The position numbers and the translations under genes were made by a program. Below the pieces are notes generated by a model. The model was not told the origin of the DNA. It saw nothing but the letters and a program-made list of their open reading frames with translations, and made no database searches. Shown one piece after another: positions 1 to 8,565 of a DNA stretch of 32,735 bases. Positions within the stretch are counted from its first letter, which is position 1, and the number at the start of each line of letters is the position of its first letter. This DNA comes from UMGS1696 sp964457685 (GTDB taxonomy: Bacteria; Bacillota; Clostridia; Oscillospirales; CAG-272), in NCBI GenBank assembly GCA_964457685.1, contig CAYWFS010000025.1, forward strand, positions 1 to 32,735, given 5' to 3'.

Positions 1-383
1 TCCGTTTCCGCAACATATGACAGCAGCTGCAAAACAATATCCGAAATCAGCGTACCCGTAAGATCCCGTCCGTTTCGTGTATCTAAAAGCGGCATATCAA
101 GCACCACAACGTCCACGTGTTTTTCTTTGGTCAAATATCGCCACTGCTCTAAAATTTCCTCATAGTTTCGTCCGAGTCTGTCTATGCTCTTAACCACCAG
201 AGTGTCTTCCGGCTTCATTTTTTTCACAAGCTTCATATACACCGGGCGATTGAAATCCTTGCCTGACTGCTTTTCAATCACAATACAATCCTCGTGAACA
301 CCAAACTCCCGCATAGCGACAACCTGCCTCTCCTCGTTTTGTTCCCGTGAGCTTACACGGACATATCCATACGTTTTTTTCAT
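1..383 (-). CDS. Serine recombinase (resolvase family), N-terminal part, runs off left edge
   Basis: Reading on the minus strand from an ATG at 383, the frame stays open to the window edge, giving about 127 residues of an incomplete protein. It is the resolvase N-terminal catalytic domain. The start YGYVRVSS carries the nucleophilic serine (S11, with R9 beside it), and the segment SIDRLGRN at residues 66-73 carries the two arginines (R69, R72) that activate the scissile phosphate in this family. A GGAGG ribosome site lies just upstream (about 393-397). The C-terminal DNA-binding part is outside the window, so I cannot say whether this is a transposon resolvase, a DNA invertase or a large integrase-type recombinase. 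The REQNEERQ segment and the small size so far favour a resolvase/invertase. It suggests a mobile or invertible element to the left. Confidence 0.88.
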   Translation of the reverse strand, partial: MKKTYGYVRVSSREQNEERQVVAMREFGVHEDCIVIEKQSGKDFNRPVYMKLVKKMKPEDTLVVKSIDRLGRNYEEILEQWRYLTKEKHVDVVVLDMPLLDTRNGRDLTGTLISDIVLQLLSYVAET

Positions 384-630
384 TTTTGTTTCCTCCATAA
401 CAGCGTTACATATATTTTACCCGTTGCCGCAAAGGAAAGCTTGTGTTATGTGAGTTTTAGTGGGAATCAAAAAAGCAAAAAGTCGATTTAAAGCTTATCG
501 TTTCTCAGTTGGATTGGGTTCAGCCAAAAAAGCTGCTGCCACTAAATAATTGAATCCGATGGATTTCACGCAGAAAGAAACCGAGCAGTATCAAGCGTTT
601 TCTTAAAATATCTGTTTTCAAAACTCGCAT
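384..630. other. Intergenic stretch with no convincing gene
   Basis: This is the region between the divergently ended SLH gene and the recombinase start. The first 20 bases hold the recombinase ribosome site. Two tiny plus-strand frames occur (a GTG at 460 giving 29 residues, and an ATG near 559 giving 15 residues). They may be decayed fragments of mobile-element genes, but neither is long enough to support. I see no other feature. Confidence 0.4.
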
Positions 631-671
631 AAAAATAAAGCTCCATTTCAAATGCATGATTTGGAGCTTTA
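631..671 (-). terminator. Rho-independent terminator of the SLH/cohesin gene
   Basis: A perfect 10-bp inverted repeat (taaagctcca at 636-645 and tggagcttta at 662-671) encloses a 16-base loop. On the minus strand it is followed at once by five U residues (631-635). It lies 11 bases beyond the stop codon of the SLH protein gene, so it should end the two-gene surface operon. Confidence 0.85.
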
Positions 672-681
672 CTTTTAAATT

Positions 682-2406
682 TTATTCGCCGAACTTGCTA
701 ACAAATGAGTACAAAATCTCAGCAATGAGAGATCTCTTAGCAGGTGACTGAGGGTTCAACTTATAATCCACACCATTGTAGATATTTTCATCTACTGCCC
801 ACTTCATCTGATCAACAGCCCAATCCGATACATCGTCAGCATCAAAATACTTGGCAAGACTCAAATTGGAATCTGTATCAATACCCACATAATCGGCATA
901 TCTTGCCATGATAACCATTGCCTGTTCAACAGTGATTTTGTCATCTACGCCGAATTTACCATTACCATAGCCGGTTACTATACCATTTTGAGCAGCCCAT
1001 TCAACGTAAGGTGCATACCATGTGCCAAGTACAACATCTTCGAAGTTGCTGTCTATGTAATTATCCGCCTCCACATCGGCAAGTCTGCCAAGTACGGTAA
1101 CGAACATTGCACGTGTCATTGTCTTTTCGGGGGCAAATTCCCACTCGGATATTCCTTTGAAAAGACCGTTTTCGTATACAAACTTGATTGCATCGTAGTA
1201 TTCGTCGCTTTCAAAGATGTCAATGAACGGGTTGTCCCATGAAATTTCTCTGAAGTTAACCTTGATAGAATGGTTTTCATGAACTCGATTGAATGTGTAC
1301 TCTGTAACAGCACCTACATTCTCACCATCCACTATCACGGACTCAATCTCGTAACCAGTGTTAGGAGTGATTATGTATTTAATGTTCTTGCTAAACATAA
1401 CGGTAGACTTTCCGGAATTGGAAATTGAACCGCCTATGCCAGACTCAGCAGTTATTGTGAACTTCTGAGAATAAAGTCTCTTCATTGTCAAATTCCAGCT
1501 GTCGTAATCAAATCCGGAACTGATTACGGGAATGCTTTCAACTTCAAGGATATATCCGCAAACGGTGCATTCGGTATGACGAAGACCTTCATGCTTTTTC
1601 GTAGCCTTTTCATCTATAATCCACTCGCTTGCAGTATGAGTTGCCTTATCCTTTACTTCATCTGTATGTTCACAAGTGGACGCATGCCAGTGATGGGTAT
1701 CATTCTTACTCCATACATCGCTGAATGTATGCGTATGCTCGGGTTCAGTGGACGGAGTCATGTCATATTCGCAGACATCNNNNNNNNNNNNNNNNNNNNN
1801 NNNNNNNNNNNNNNNNNNNNNNNNNNNNNNNNNNNNNNNNNNNNNNNNNNNNNNNNNNNNNNNNNNNNNNNNNNNNNNNACTACTTCCTGATCGAATACA
1901 CAGGTGTGCGGAGAAGTTACAGTGATTTTTGACGGTGCGGTATTCACTGTAAAATCAATCCCCTCCCATTTATTATCACTAATGTCAGGGTTAATAAGTT
2001 TAATTTCCAACTCACCGGTAGCATTCTCATTTACAGTGCATTTGAATATCAATATAACGGTTTCAGAAGAGCTTGTGTATGCCCCTCCGCCGCCAATGAT
2101 ATATTTCATTGAACTTTCTGTGAGTTCAGCTTTTTCAGCACCTAATGCTTCTACCAATCCATCAGGGCTCTTGCCACTTCCAACCACATAGGTTAAACCC
2201 TCAGGAATTGAAAGTTTAAATTCTGCCCCCTGCATATTCTCAACTGCCCCAAATGTTACAGTATATGTAATTGTATCTCCGGGAATTGCAGTGGTTTTGT
2301 CAGCAGAAACCTTAATTTCTGTAGACGTAGTCGCCATTACCGAAAGAGGGACAATCGAAAATATTAACAAACATGTCAATATTAACGACCAAATACGTTT
2401 TGCCAT
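682..2406 (-). CDS. Secreted cell-surface protein: cohesin-like domain, Cys/His repeats, three C-terminal SLH domains (interrupted by an assembly gap)
   Basis: Starts at an ATG with GGAGG a few bases upstream. Residues 1-25 are a signal peptide (Lys/Arg, then a hydrophobic core ending VMA). Residues about 27-168 look like a cohesin-type beta-sandwich: opening KVSADKTTAIPGD, the NMQGAEFKL strand, and an extended hydrophobic strand near VILIFKCTV. A region of Cys/His-containing repeats follows (HTHTFSDVW, HASTCEHTDEV, HTECTVCGYILEV) and contains the 100-N gap. Then comes an InlB/bacterial-repeat-like beta domain (AESGIGGSIS to SIKVNF). Three SLH domains end the protein (about 392-453, 454-520, 521-574), which should bind secondary wall polymer. 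It lies 29 bases downstream of the dockerin gene on the same strand, so the pair may form a surface anchor and its cargo. The cohesin call rests on fold-like patterns and needs a profile search. True length is unknown because of the gap. Confidence 0.82.
   Translation of the reverse strand: MAKRIWSLILTCLLIFSIVPLSVMATTSTEIKVSADKTTAIPGDTITYTVTFGAVENMQGAEFKLSIPEGLTYVVGSGKSPDGLVEALGAEKAELTESSMKYIIGGGGAYTSSSETVILIFKCTVNENATGELEIKLINPDISDNKWEGIDFTVNTAPSKITVTSPHTCVFDQEVXXXXXXXXXXXXXXXXXXXXXXXXXXXXXXXXXXDVCEYDMTPSTEPEHTHTFSDVWSKNDTHHWHASTCEHTDEVKDKATHTASEWIIDEKATKKHEGLRHTECTVCGYILEVESIPVISSGFDYDSWNLTMKRLYSQKFTITAESGIGGSISNSGKSTVMFSKNIKYIITPNTGYEIESVIVDGENVGAVTEYTFNRVHENHSIKVNFREISWDNPFIDIFESDEYYDAIKFVYENGLFKGISEWEFAPEKTMTRAMFVTVLGRLADVEADNYIDSNFEDVVLGTWYAPYVEWAAQNGIVTGYGNGKFGVDDKITVEQAMVIMARYADYVGIDTDSNLSLAKYFDADDVSDWAVDQMKWAVDENIYNGVDYKLNPQSPAKRSLIAEILYSFVSKFGE
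1780..1879. other. Assembly gap (100 N), unknown true size
   Basis: A run of exactly 100 N lies inside the repeat region of the SLH protein gene. The two flanks do not share an overlap that I can see, unlike the second gap, so real sequence is probably missing here. The reading frame happens to continue across 100 bases, but 100 is a placeholder length. The number of Cys/His repeats in the protein is therefore unknown. Confidence 0.9.
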
Positions 2407-2435
2407 TTTAATGCCTCCAAATTTTTATAACAATC

Positions 2436-5400
2436 CTACCAAAGCAGGTTTGTTTCATTGATATGAGCGTAAAGTCTATTCCAATCTCTGGAAGTAACTT
2501 TACCGTCGTTGCCTATCACGTCACCACATTTCAGTGCATAATCCGACAACAAGCTTGTCTCATTTACATGAGCATATACTCTATTCCAATCTCGTGTATT
2601 AACATTACCGTCACCTGTTACATCGCCGAGCAGGCAAATCTTTACATCTTGAGAAATCGCAGTTGTTCCTACATTTATCTCGTATTTTCTTGTTACATGA
2701 TTTGCTTTACTTACGACGAGCGTATAATTGCCGGATGTTGCATTAAGAGAATATGTATCGTTTGTAGTAACACATGAAGCTATCACATTTTCACCGGCAT
2801 CAAACAATTTAATCGTTACACTATCACCGGAATTTCCGTAACTTGTAATATTTCCCGTTACGGTAAATGTTTTCGCTTTCTCAAGAACATATTCGGCGGC
2901 TTTATATGAAGTTCCGTCAGGTGCAGTCCATGTCGGGGTTGTCCATCCCGAAGTATTTCCTGCGGGATAATATATAGTTACCGAATTATCAAAAACCATC
3001 TTTGTCCATGAACCATATTTTCCCCACGAAGTCGGTACATCTCCTCTGAAATATACCTCGCTTAATCCGCAATCAACGAATGCCTGACCACCTATTGAGT
3101 CGAGAGTTTCGGGTAACGTAAGCTTTGAAATTTTCTCACAATAAACAAAAGCATTTAANNNNNNNNNNNNNNNNNNNNNNNNNNNNNNNNNNNNNNNNNN
3201 NNNNNNNNNNNNNNNNNNNNNNNNNNNNNNNNNNNNNNNNNNNNNNNNNNNNNNNNNNGAGTTTCGGGTAACGTAAGCTTTGAAATTTTCTCACAATAAA
3301 CAAAAGCATTTAAGCCTATAGAGGTTAAATTACTTGGCAATTCAAGCTCTTCAAGCTCATGGCACGCATAAAATGCCCACTCACCTATGCTCTTTAAGCT
3401 GCTTGGCAACTCTAAAGTTTTAAGATTTAGATACGCAAAGAAACACTCATTACCAATATGCGTTATACCTTCTTCAATAACAACTTTTGTAATATTAAGT
3501 CTATCATCCTCCCAAGGTACATCACAACTACCTGAAATATAGTCCCACATTGCTCCTTTACCGTAGATTGTCAGCACACCTTCCTCATACTTCCATAAAG
3601 CATTATTTCCGCAGGCATTCGGAGAATCAATGGTATCAGGATCAAAGGATTCCGTATTATATACAGTTCCCTCGGGTGAAGTCCATGTCGGTGAAGTCCA
3701 ATCAGTTCCATCAACATAGCAAATAGTAAGTTCACCACTGCTTTCAAAATTTTTGAATACTTCTGTTCCGAACTTAGGAATGTTACCTAAGAAGTAAATA
3801 TTTCCTAAGTTTTGGTTATACGCAAATGCTCTTGAGCCTATTTCTTCAACGCTTGCCGGTATGAAATATCTCTTAACTGAATTGCAGTTCCAAAAACCCT
3901 CCTCACCTATCGTTTTAAGCTTCGGTGACATCGTAACATTTTTCATTTTGCACCAATAAAATGCTCTGGATGCCACTTCAACTATATCTTCAGGCATAAC
4001 ATAGGTATCAATCTTTTCACCATTAGGCGGTAGCTTGATTATTTTTTTATTTACATCATCTATCAATGCACCGTATTCGTCAATGTATAAGCTTTTGTTG
4101 CCCGACTCTAATTCTATTTTTTCAAGATAATATGCAGACAACAATCCGTCTATTGATGTAATTCCGTTTGAAATATACAGCGTGGTAGTATCGCTATCAT
4201 ATACGTCACCAATTACTTCTCCGCTTCCTACCAAATATGCTTCTTTGGTTTCCTCAAATGTTATGTACCTTGCATTCGCACCGACTTTTTTTATTTCTGT
4301 GGGACACGTCTCGAATATTTCGACAGATATCGGAATACTTTTTGTGATTACCTCACGTTCACCGGATACGGAATTATCTGTTGACACAACCTCTGCATAA
4401 AGATATACAATTCCCCCACTTTCGGGAGTGAACTCATATGTTGCCGTATTGCTATTCTTTACAAGAGTTCCGCCTACATTTGAAAACTTATCATTCTTGT
4501 ACCATCTGTACGAAATATTCGAGTTATCGCATTCCGCAGTCAACGATACCGAAACAACATCGCCGACAGCTCCGATAGTATTAGAGGGCTGTACTGAAAT
4601 ATGCGGTTTTGTGGCATTATCCGCATATGTTATATTGGAGCAATTTGTTATTCCGCTGTTATATGAGTCTATTGTAATCTTATTAAATTCAGCCTTACTT
4701 CCTTCATAGTATATTTTACCTATATTGGAACTGTAAAAACAGCTTTCACCTATACTCTCAATTGATCCGGGCAGAATCAGAGTATTGATTTTTTTCGGAA
4801 AACTCACATAATCATCAATAGCCTTAACAGAAGACGGCAATTCAAGCTCACTTTGGCTGGTATATTCCGGAAAATCTGTTAAAACACCATCATAAACGCT
4901 AAACGGAAGTTCTTCGATCAAATGATTTTCGTTACTGTTCGCCTGTTCAAGTGTAAAATCATACCACTCAAGAACAAGTCTATCCGACTTATTAAGCACA
5001 CCATCTTCCAATATACCGCAGGAAATCCATGTTGTATCTAACATTATCCAGCGTTCCCCATCATATGCCATATTCCATTTATGATTAGGAGAATCGACAT
5101 ATATGCACGCAACATCCGCCATTTGCAATAAGGTAGCGGTTGTTCTCGCATATCCCTCACAAATTGTTGACCCATTAATCAATATATCATACGGATCGAG
5201 ATTAACCTGTCGCCAACCCTTATAACCATTTAAATAGTCGTAGTCATAGCATATATTCTTTGCAACATATTCCATGACAGCAACTATTTTTTCAGATTCG
5301 TTCTTACAGTTCTTTGTTATTTCGGCAGACTTATTTTCGAGATATTCCAACTCATCATCTTCGGGAATTCCCCACCAAGAAAGATAACCTATTCCCTCAT

Positions 5401-5638
5401 CGGTTAGCATAAATAATTCCGGATCAACCGACAAAAAATTATTGTAAAGCTCCGTCGATTTTTCAACAGCCTCTTCAGTTATTTCATCTGAAGAAAGCAA
5501 CTCAACTTCCGGACGCGGCGTGTTTGTTATCGTTGGATAGTCCTCAGAAACATCAATATCCGCATTTACATATGCAGATATTATCGGAACTATCAAAGCT
5601 ACGCACAAAAAACAAGTAATAAACTTCTTGATTTTCAT
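2436..5638 (-). CDS. Secreted transglutaminase-like / BspA-type LRR / Ig-like / dockerin protein (one gene across an artefactual gap)
   Basis: Starts at an ATG preceded by AAGAAAGGA. Residues 1-26 are a signal peptide. Residues about 115-205 form a transglutaminase-like (papain-fold) domain with its triad visible as C160 (STICEGYART), H186 (SPNHKWNM) and D201 (IMLDTTW). BspA-type leucine-rich repeats follow (patterns such as LPSSLKSIGEWAFYAC), split by an Ig-like domain (about 343-445, HISVQPSNTIGAVGD). The C-terminus holds a carboxypeptidase-regulatory-like domain and a type I dockerin with two duplicated calcium-loop segments (GDVTGDGNVNTRDWNRVYAH and GDVIGNDGKVTSRDWNRLYAH, the latter one residue longer than shown by loop rules). 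The 100-N gap at 3159-3258 is flanked by an identical 55-bp sequence. Collapsing that overlap joins the two halves in frame as one protein of about 1015 residues. It is probably cell-surface or secreted and docks to a cohesin partner. Confidence 0.85.
3104..3313. repeat. 55-bp identical direct repeat flanking the gap (contig-end overlap)
   Basis: Bases 3104-3158 and 3259-3313 are identical over 55 bases and sit exactly at the two edges of the N run. A 55-base overlap equals a common de Bruijn k-mer length, so this is the typical signature of two contigs that share their last k-mer and were scaffolded with a default gap. Merging the copies removes 155 bases and makes the reading frame continuous through LNAFVYCEKISKLTLPET and onward. 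Confidence 0.9.
3159..3258. other. Assembly gap (100 N), probably negative in length
   Basis: A run of exactly 100 N inside the dockerin gene. Because the flanks duplicate the same 55 bases, no sequence is likely to be missing unless an LRR repeat array was collapsed here. In-frame continuity after merging supports the simple overlap explanation. Confidence 0.9.
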
Positions 5639-5737
5639 TGTTTAATTCCTTTCTTGTATGTGCAAATTAAAAAGTCGTCTTGCCCACAATTTCCCACCTA
5701 TTGGAAATAAAAGTAGAGGTTTCTTTCCACGAAATGA

Positions 5738-5766
5738 TTGACAATTTGTCGTGAAAGTGCTACAAT
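5738..5766 (+). promoter_or_regulatory. Sigma-A-type promoter with adjacent dyad
   Basis: TTGACA at 5738-5743 and TACAAT at 5761-5766 are separated by exactly 17 bases. Directly downstream, TTGTG (5770-5774) and CACAA (5784-5788) form a dyad in operator position, and CACGA/TCGTG arms (5729-5733, 5748-5752) straddle the -35. It points toward the nitrogenase-like operon but lies about 550 bases upstream of it, so it would make a long leader or an unseen small RNA. Confidence 0.55.
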
Positions 5767-6142
5767 AGGTTGTGTATAAAGTTCACAATTTCTCTTCTCT
5801 TCGGTGGACATAAAATCTAAAAACGAAGCGGAAAGTATCGCCTACCTTTATTAACATTTGTATGATTTCCCAAGTTAGCACTACCATTTAACGCAATATA
5901 TTGGTTGTTATGTATCTATTGTTTTGAATGTAGTGTATGCGATATTAAAAGTAACTTTGCCACATTAAATTCGGCTACTTACTTATACTTTTAATCCGAT
6001 TCTCGCCTCCCCTCCTCCTTACATTTGCGGTTATGCTTAGTGATTTACTTGTGCGTGGATTCGATTTTGAACACATAAAACCAAAGAATATCCAAATGGA
6101 GTCTTTATCTGTCTTTTAAGAGCGGAAAAAGGCTCCGTTTTT

Positions 6143-6151
6143 TGGTATGAT
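6143..6151 (+). promoter_or_regulatory. Possible extended -10 promoter nearer the flavodoxin gene
   Basis: TGG followed by TATGAT matches an extended -10 (TGnTATAAT). No good -35 is seen at 17 bases upstream. If used, it would start transcription near 6158 and place the palindrome at 6199 in the 5' leader. Confidence 0.35.
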
Positions 6152-6198
6152 ACATACTCGTGAGGTGTGATATAGCATCTCATAAAAAACAAGCACTG

Positions 6199-6214
6199 GT
6201 TAGCTATAGCTAAC
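6199..6214. promoter_or_regulatory. Perfect 16-bp palindrome, candidate metalloregulator operator
   Basis: GTTAGCTATAGCTAAC is its own reverse complement. The half-site TTAG(C) resembles the TTAGG/CCTAA halves of DtxR/IdeR/MntR-type operators, although it is not a full match. It lies 105 bases upstream of the flavodoxin start, before an operon that carries a metal-chelate importer and a flavodoxin, both commonly induced by iron shortage. The regulator itself is not in the window. Confidence 0.4.
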
Positions 6215-6228
6215 TGAAATGCAAATGC

Positions 6229-6251
6229 ACCGAGAGGTTATTGCTTTCGGT
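6229..6251 (+). promoter_or_regulatory. Leader hairpin upstream of the flavodoxin gene
   Basis: ACCGAGAG (6229-6236) pairs with CTTTCGGT (6244-6251) with one G-U pair and a 7-base loop. It is not followed by a clear U-run, so it is more likely an RNA-stability or leader structure than a terminator. No riboswitch class is recognised. Confidence 0.3.
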
Positions 6252-6318
6252 ACGCAAAAAAGTCTATTGAACGACTCAATGAAGTCGGTTTATATACAAG
6301 AAAGGTTGGAATACAAAA

Positions 6319-6741
6319 TTGAGTAAAATAGCGGTTGTTTATTGGAGTGGTACGGGAAACACGGAGGCTATGGCTAACGCAGTCCTCGATGGGATAAAGG
6401 AAAACGGCGGAGAGGGTGTTCTTCTCACATCCGGTGAATTTGATTCGTCCATGGTTGACAGCTTTGACGCAATTGCTTTCGGTTGCCCTGCTATGGGTGC
6501 GGAAGTTCTGGAGGAAGAAGAGTTTTCACCGATGTTTGAAGCCTGTGAAAGTAAGCTTGCCGGAAAGAAAATAGCTCTGTTCGGCTCCTACGGTTGGGGG
6601 GACGGCGAATGGATGCGGAACTGGGAGGAAAGCTGTATTTCAGACGGTGCGGTTATGGCTTGCGATTTTGTAATTTGCAACGACGCTCCCGATGATGATG
6701 CACTTGAAGCTTGTAAAGCTCTCGGCAAGGCACTGGTTTAA
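6319..6741 (+). CDS. Flavodoxin (short-chain)
   Basis: 140 residues, the usual size for a short-chain flavodoxin. The N-terminal phosphate-binding loop WSGTGNTEAMA (about residues 9-19) binds the FMN phosphate, and the FGSYGWGDGEWM segment (about 88-99) forms the second flavin loop. The start is TTG at 6319; AAGAAAGG ends 13 bases upstream and there is no better in-frame start. It is the first gene of the operon, 3 bases before the NifH-like gene, so it most likely carries electrons to the NifH-like protein. Flavodoxins often replace ferredoxin under low iron, which fits the metal-chelate importer in the same operon. Confidence 0.92.
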   Translation: MSKIAVVYWSGTGNTEAMANAVLDGIKENGGEGVLLTSGEFDSSMVDSFDAIAFGCPAMGAEVLEEEEFSPMFEACESKLAGKKIALFGSYGWGDGEWMRNWEESCISDGAVMACDFVICNDAPDDDALEACKALGKALV

Positions 6742-6744
6742 ACG

Positions 6745-7494
6745 ATGAAAAAAATAGCTATTTACGGAAAAGGCGGCATAGGAAAATCCACGACAACCTC
6801 AAATTTATCAGCCGCACTGGCACACAAGGGTTACAAGGTCATGCAAATCGGATGCGACCCCAAGGCAGATTCAACAAAAAATCTGATGAAAGGCAAGAGA
6901 ATCCCGACTGTACTCGAACAAATCAAAGCAAAGGGCGAGGATCTAACCCTTAACGATATTGTTTTCGAGGGTTATGCAGGTGTTCTTTGCGTGGAATCGG
7001 GCGGTCCTACTCCCGGGGTGGGTTGTGCGGGACGCGGTATTATCTCTGCGTTTGAAAAGCTGGCGGAGCTTAAAGCATTTGAAACCTATGAACCCGATAT
7101 TGTGATATACGATGTACTCGGAGACGTGGTTTGCGGTGGATTCGCAATGCCGATAAGAGACGGATATGCAAAGGATGTTTACGTTGTTTCATCCGGCGAA
7201 ATGATGTCGCTTTATGCCGCAAACAATATCGCTTCTGCTATACGCAACTTCGGCAAAAGAGGGTACGCAACTCTCAGAGGACTCATACTTAATGCAAAAA
7301 ATCTCGAAAACGAGGTTGAAATCGTCAACGAAGCCCTCAAGGAAATCGGCACGACCATGCTTCACTATGTTCCCAGATCCCCCGAAATACAGGAAGCGGA
7401 AAATCAGGGCGGCACGGTGTTTGAGTTTCTCACCGCTTCAAAGATGCAGGCTGTATACAGCGAGCTTGCCGACAAAATTATAGCACAGGAATAA
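6745..7494 (+). CDS. NifH-like nitrogenase-superfamily ATPase / iron protein
   Basis: 249 residues, slightly shorter than NifH. It has the P-loop GKGGIGKS (residues 8-15), the switch region GCDPKADST (36-44), and both cysteines that hold the inter-subunit [4Fe-4S] cluster in NifH/BchL: C94 in GVGCAGRGI and C130 in DVVCGGFAMP. As a homodimer it should hydrolyse ATP and deliver single electrons to the NifDK-like complex encoded by the last two genes of this operon. It starts 3 bases after the flavodoxin stop with no strong ribosome site, suggesting translational coupling. It is clearly of the NifH/BchL/CfbC superfamily, but the context (no nifB, nifE or nifN) argues against true nitrogen fixation. 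Confidence 0.93.
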   Translation: MKKIAIYGKGGIGKSTTTSNLSAALAHKGYKVMQIGCDPKADSTKNLMKGKRIPTVLEQIKAKGEDLTLNDIVFEGYAGVLCVESGGPTPGVGCAGRGIISAFEKLAELKAFETYEPDIVIYDVLGDVVCGGFAMPIRDGYAKDVYVVSSGEMMSLYAANNIASAIRNFGKRGYATLRGLILNAKNLENEVEIVNEALKEIGTTMLHYVPRSPEIQEAENQGGTVFEFLTASKMQAVYSELADKIIAQE

Positions 7495-7516
7495 AAAACG
7501 AAAGGTATATAATATT

Positions 7517-8560
7517 ATGAAGAAAACACTCGTACTTTTATTAGCGGCTCTTATGCTGGGAACAAGTATGTTCTCTTGCGGACAGACGGATAATGACAAT
7601 GACAACGACGTTACAACCGAACAGGAGACTGTAGAAAATCAGGATTCGGAAGAAATCCCAGAACACACACAGTTTACCCTCACATATCCCGAAAGCATGA
7701 CAGCACAGGGTTTTGAGCCTCTTGTTCTTGAGTCCGAGCCGACACGCATTGTTTGCACTGCAACATCCTCTGTAACAACACTTCACAAAATGGGAGCGTC
7801 AATCATTGCTATGCCTTCCTCCGTTGCAACAGCTGACATAGCCGAGGAAAACCCCGATATAACTCTTATAAAGAGCCTCATGAGCGATGACTTCAACATA
7901 GAAGATATTGTTGCACTGAATCCGGATTTGGTTATAATTTCCACATCCTACAAGGATTCCTACGGTGAAACTCTTGAAAACCTCGGAATCAACGTATATT
8001 ATCAGGCTGCCGGTCACGGTGTTGCTTATGAAACCGTAAAAAGCGAAGCACTTTGCCTGATTGACGCATTTTCCGTTGACGATGAAAGCACAGCAAAAGG
8101 AAACGCATTAAAGGAAAGCTTTGAAGATATTGAAAAACGCTGTGCGGAGCTTTCCGAAACCTATTCCGACAAGAGCGTTATGGTTCTGCAAGCAGGCGGT
8201 GTTGGATATGTTTACGGTCAGACATCAAACGGTACTCTCGGTTCTATGATGAGAATGCTCGGATTTAACAATGTTGCCGATACCACTGCCGCCGCTTCCA
8301 TGTTTGAGATTGACTACGAAACAGCACTTGTCGGTCAGCCCGATCTTCTTGTTGTCGTAGGTGCAGGAGATGCGGATGCAACAAAAGCGGTAATGGACGA
8401 AATAATTGCCGCAAATCCCGATTACTGGAACGCTATGACAGCTGTAACGGATGAGCAGATTCTTTGTCTCGGGGTTGAATACATTGCCACATACGGTATT
8501 CAGTACGTTGATGAGCTTGCGGCACTTACCGATATTGTTGCCGATTTCTACGCTGAATAA
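7517..8560 (+). CDS. Metal-chelate/cobalamin-type ABC transporter substrate-binding lipoprotein (FecB/BtuF-like)
   Basis: 347 residues. The N-terminus MKKTLVLLLAALMLGTSMFSC is a lipoprotein signal with the lipid-anchored cysteine at residue 21, followed by an acidic linker. The rest is a two-lobed class III periplasmic-binding fold: the RIVCTATSSVTTLHKMGA segment, FNIEDIVALNPDLVII, the lobe-linking helix near residues 170-190, and LVGQPDLLVVVGAG. This family binds ferric siderophores, haem or cobalamin and hands them to a FecCD permease. The next two genes are the matching permease and ATPase. Placement between the NifH-like and NifD-like genes suggests that the imported ligand is a substrate or cofactor of the reductase. 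Confidence 0.9.
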   Translation: MKKTLVLLLAALMLGTSMFSCGQTDNDNDNDVTTEQETVENQDSEEIPEHTQFTLTYPESMTAQGFEPLVLESEPTRIVCTATSSVTTLHKMGASIIAMPSSVATADIAEENPDITLIKSLMSDDFNIEDIVALNPDLVIISTSYKDSYGETLENLGINVYYQAAGHGVAYETVKSEALCLIDAFSVDDESTAKGNALKESFEDIEKRCAELSETYSDKSVMVLQAGGVGYVYGQTSNGTLGSMMRMLGFNNVADTTAAASMFEIDYETALVGQPDLLVVVGAGDADATKAVMDEIIAANPDYWNAMTAVTDEQILCLGVEYIATYGIQYVDELAALTDIVADFYAE

Positions 8561-8565
8561 AAAAT

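Larger units (their letters stand above)
5639..6318. other. 680-bp divergent regulatory region between the surface operon and the nitrogenase-like operon
   Basis: No ORF of convincing length is present. The minus-strand end holds the ribosome site of the dockerin gene. On the plus strand I see a canonical promoter (5738-5766), a dyad just downstream (5770-5788), an extended -10 element (6143-6151), a 16-bp palindrome (6199-6214) and an 8-bp hairpin (6229-6251). An AAGAAAGG ribosome site ends at 6305. The base composition is more AT-rich than in the downstream operon. Confidence 0.6.

Noticed and set aside
5770..5788. Rex (NADH-sensing repressor) operator TTGTG...CACAA downstream of the distant promoter
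   Set aside because: The two arms are 9 bases apart instead of the 8 required by the 18-bp Rex consensus, and the inner bases fit only on one side. Kept only as an unnamed dyad.
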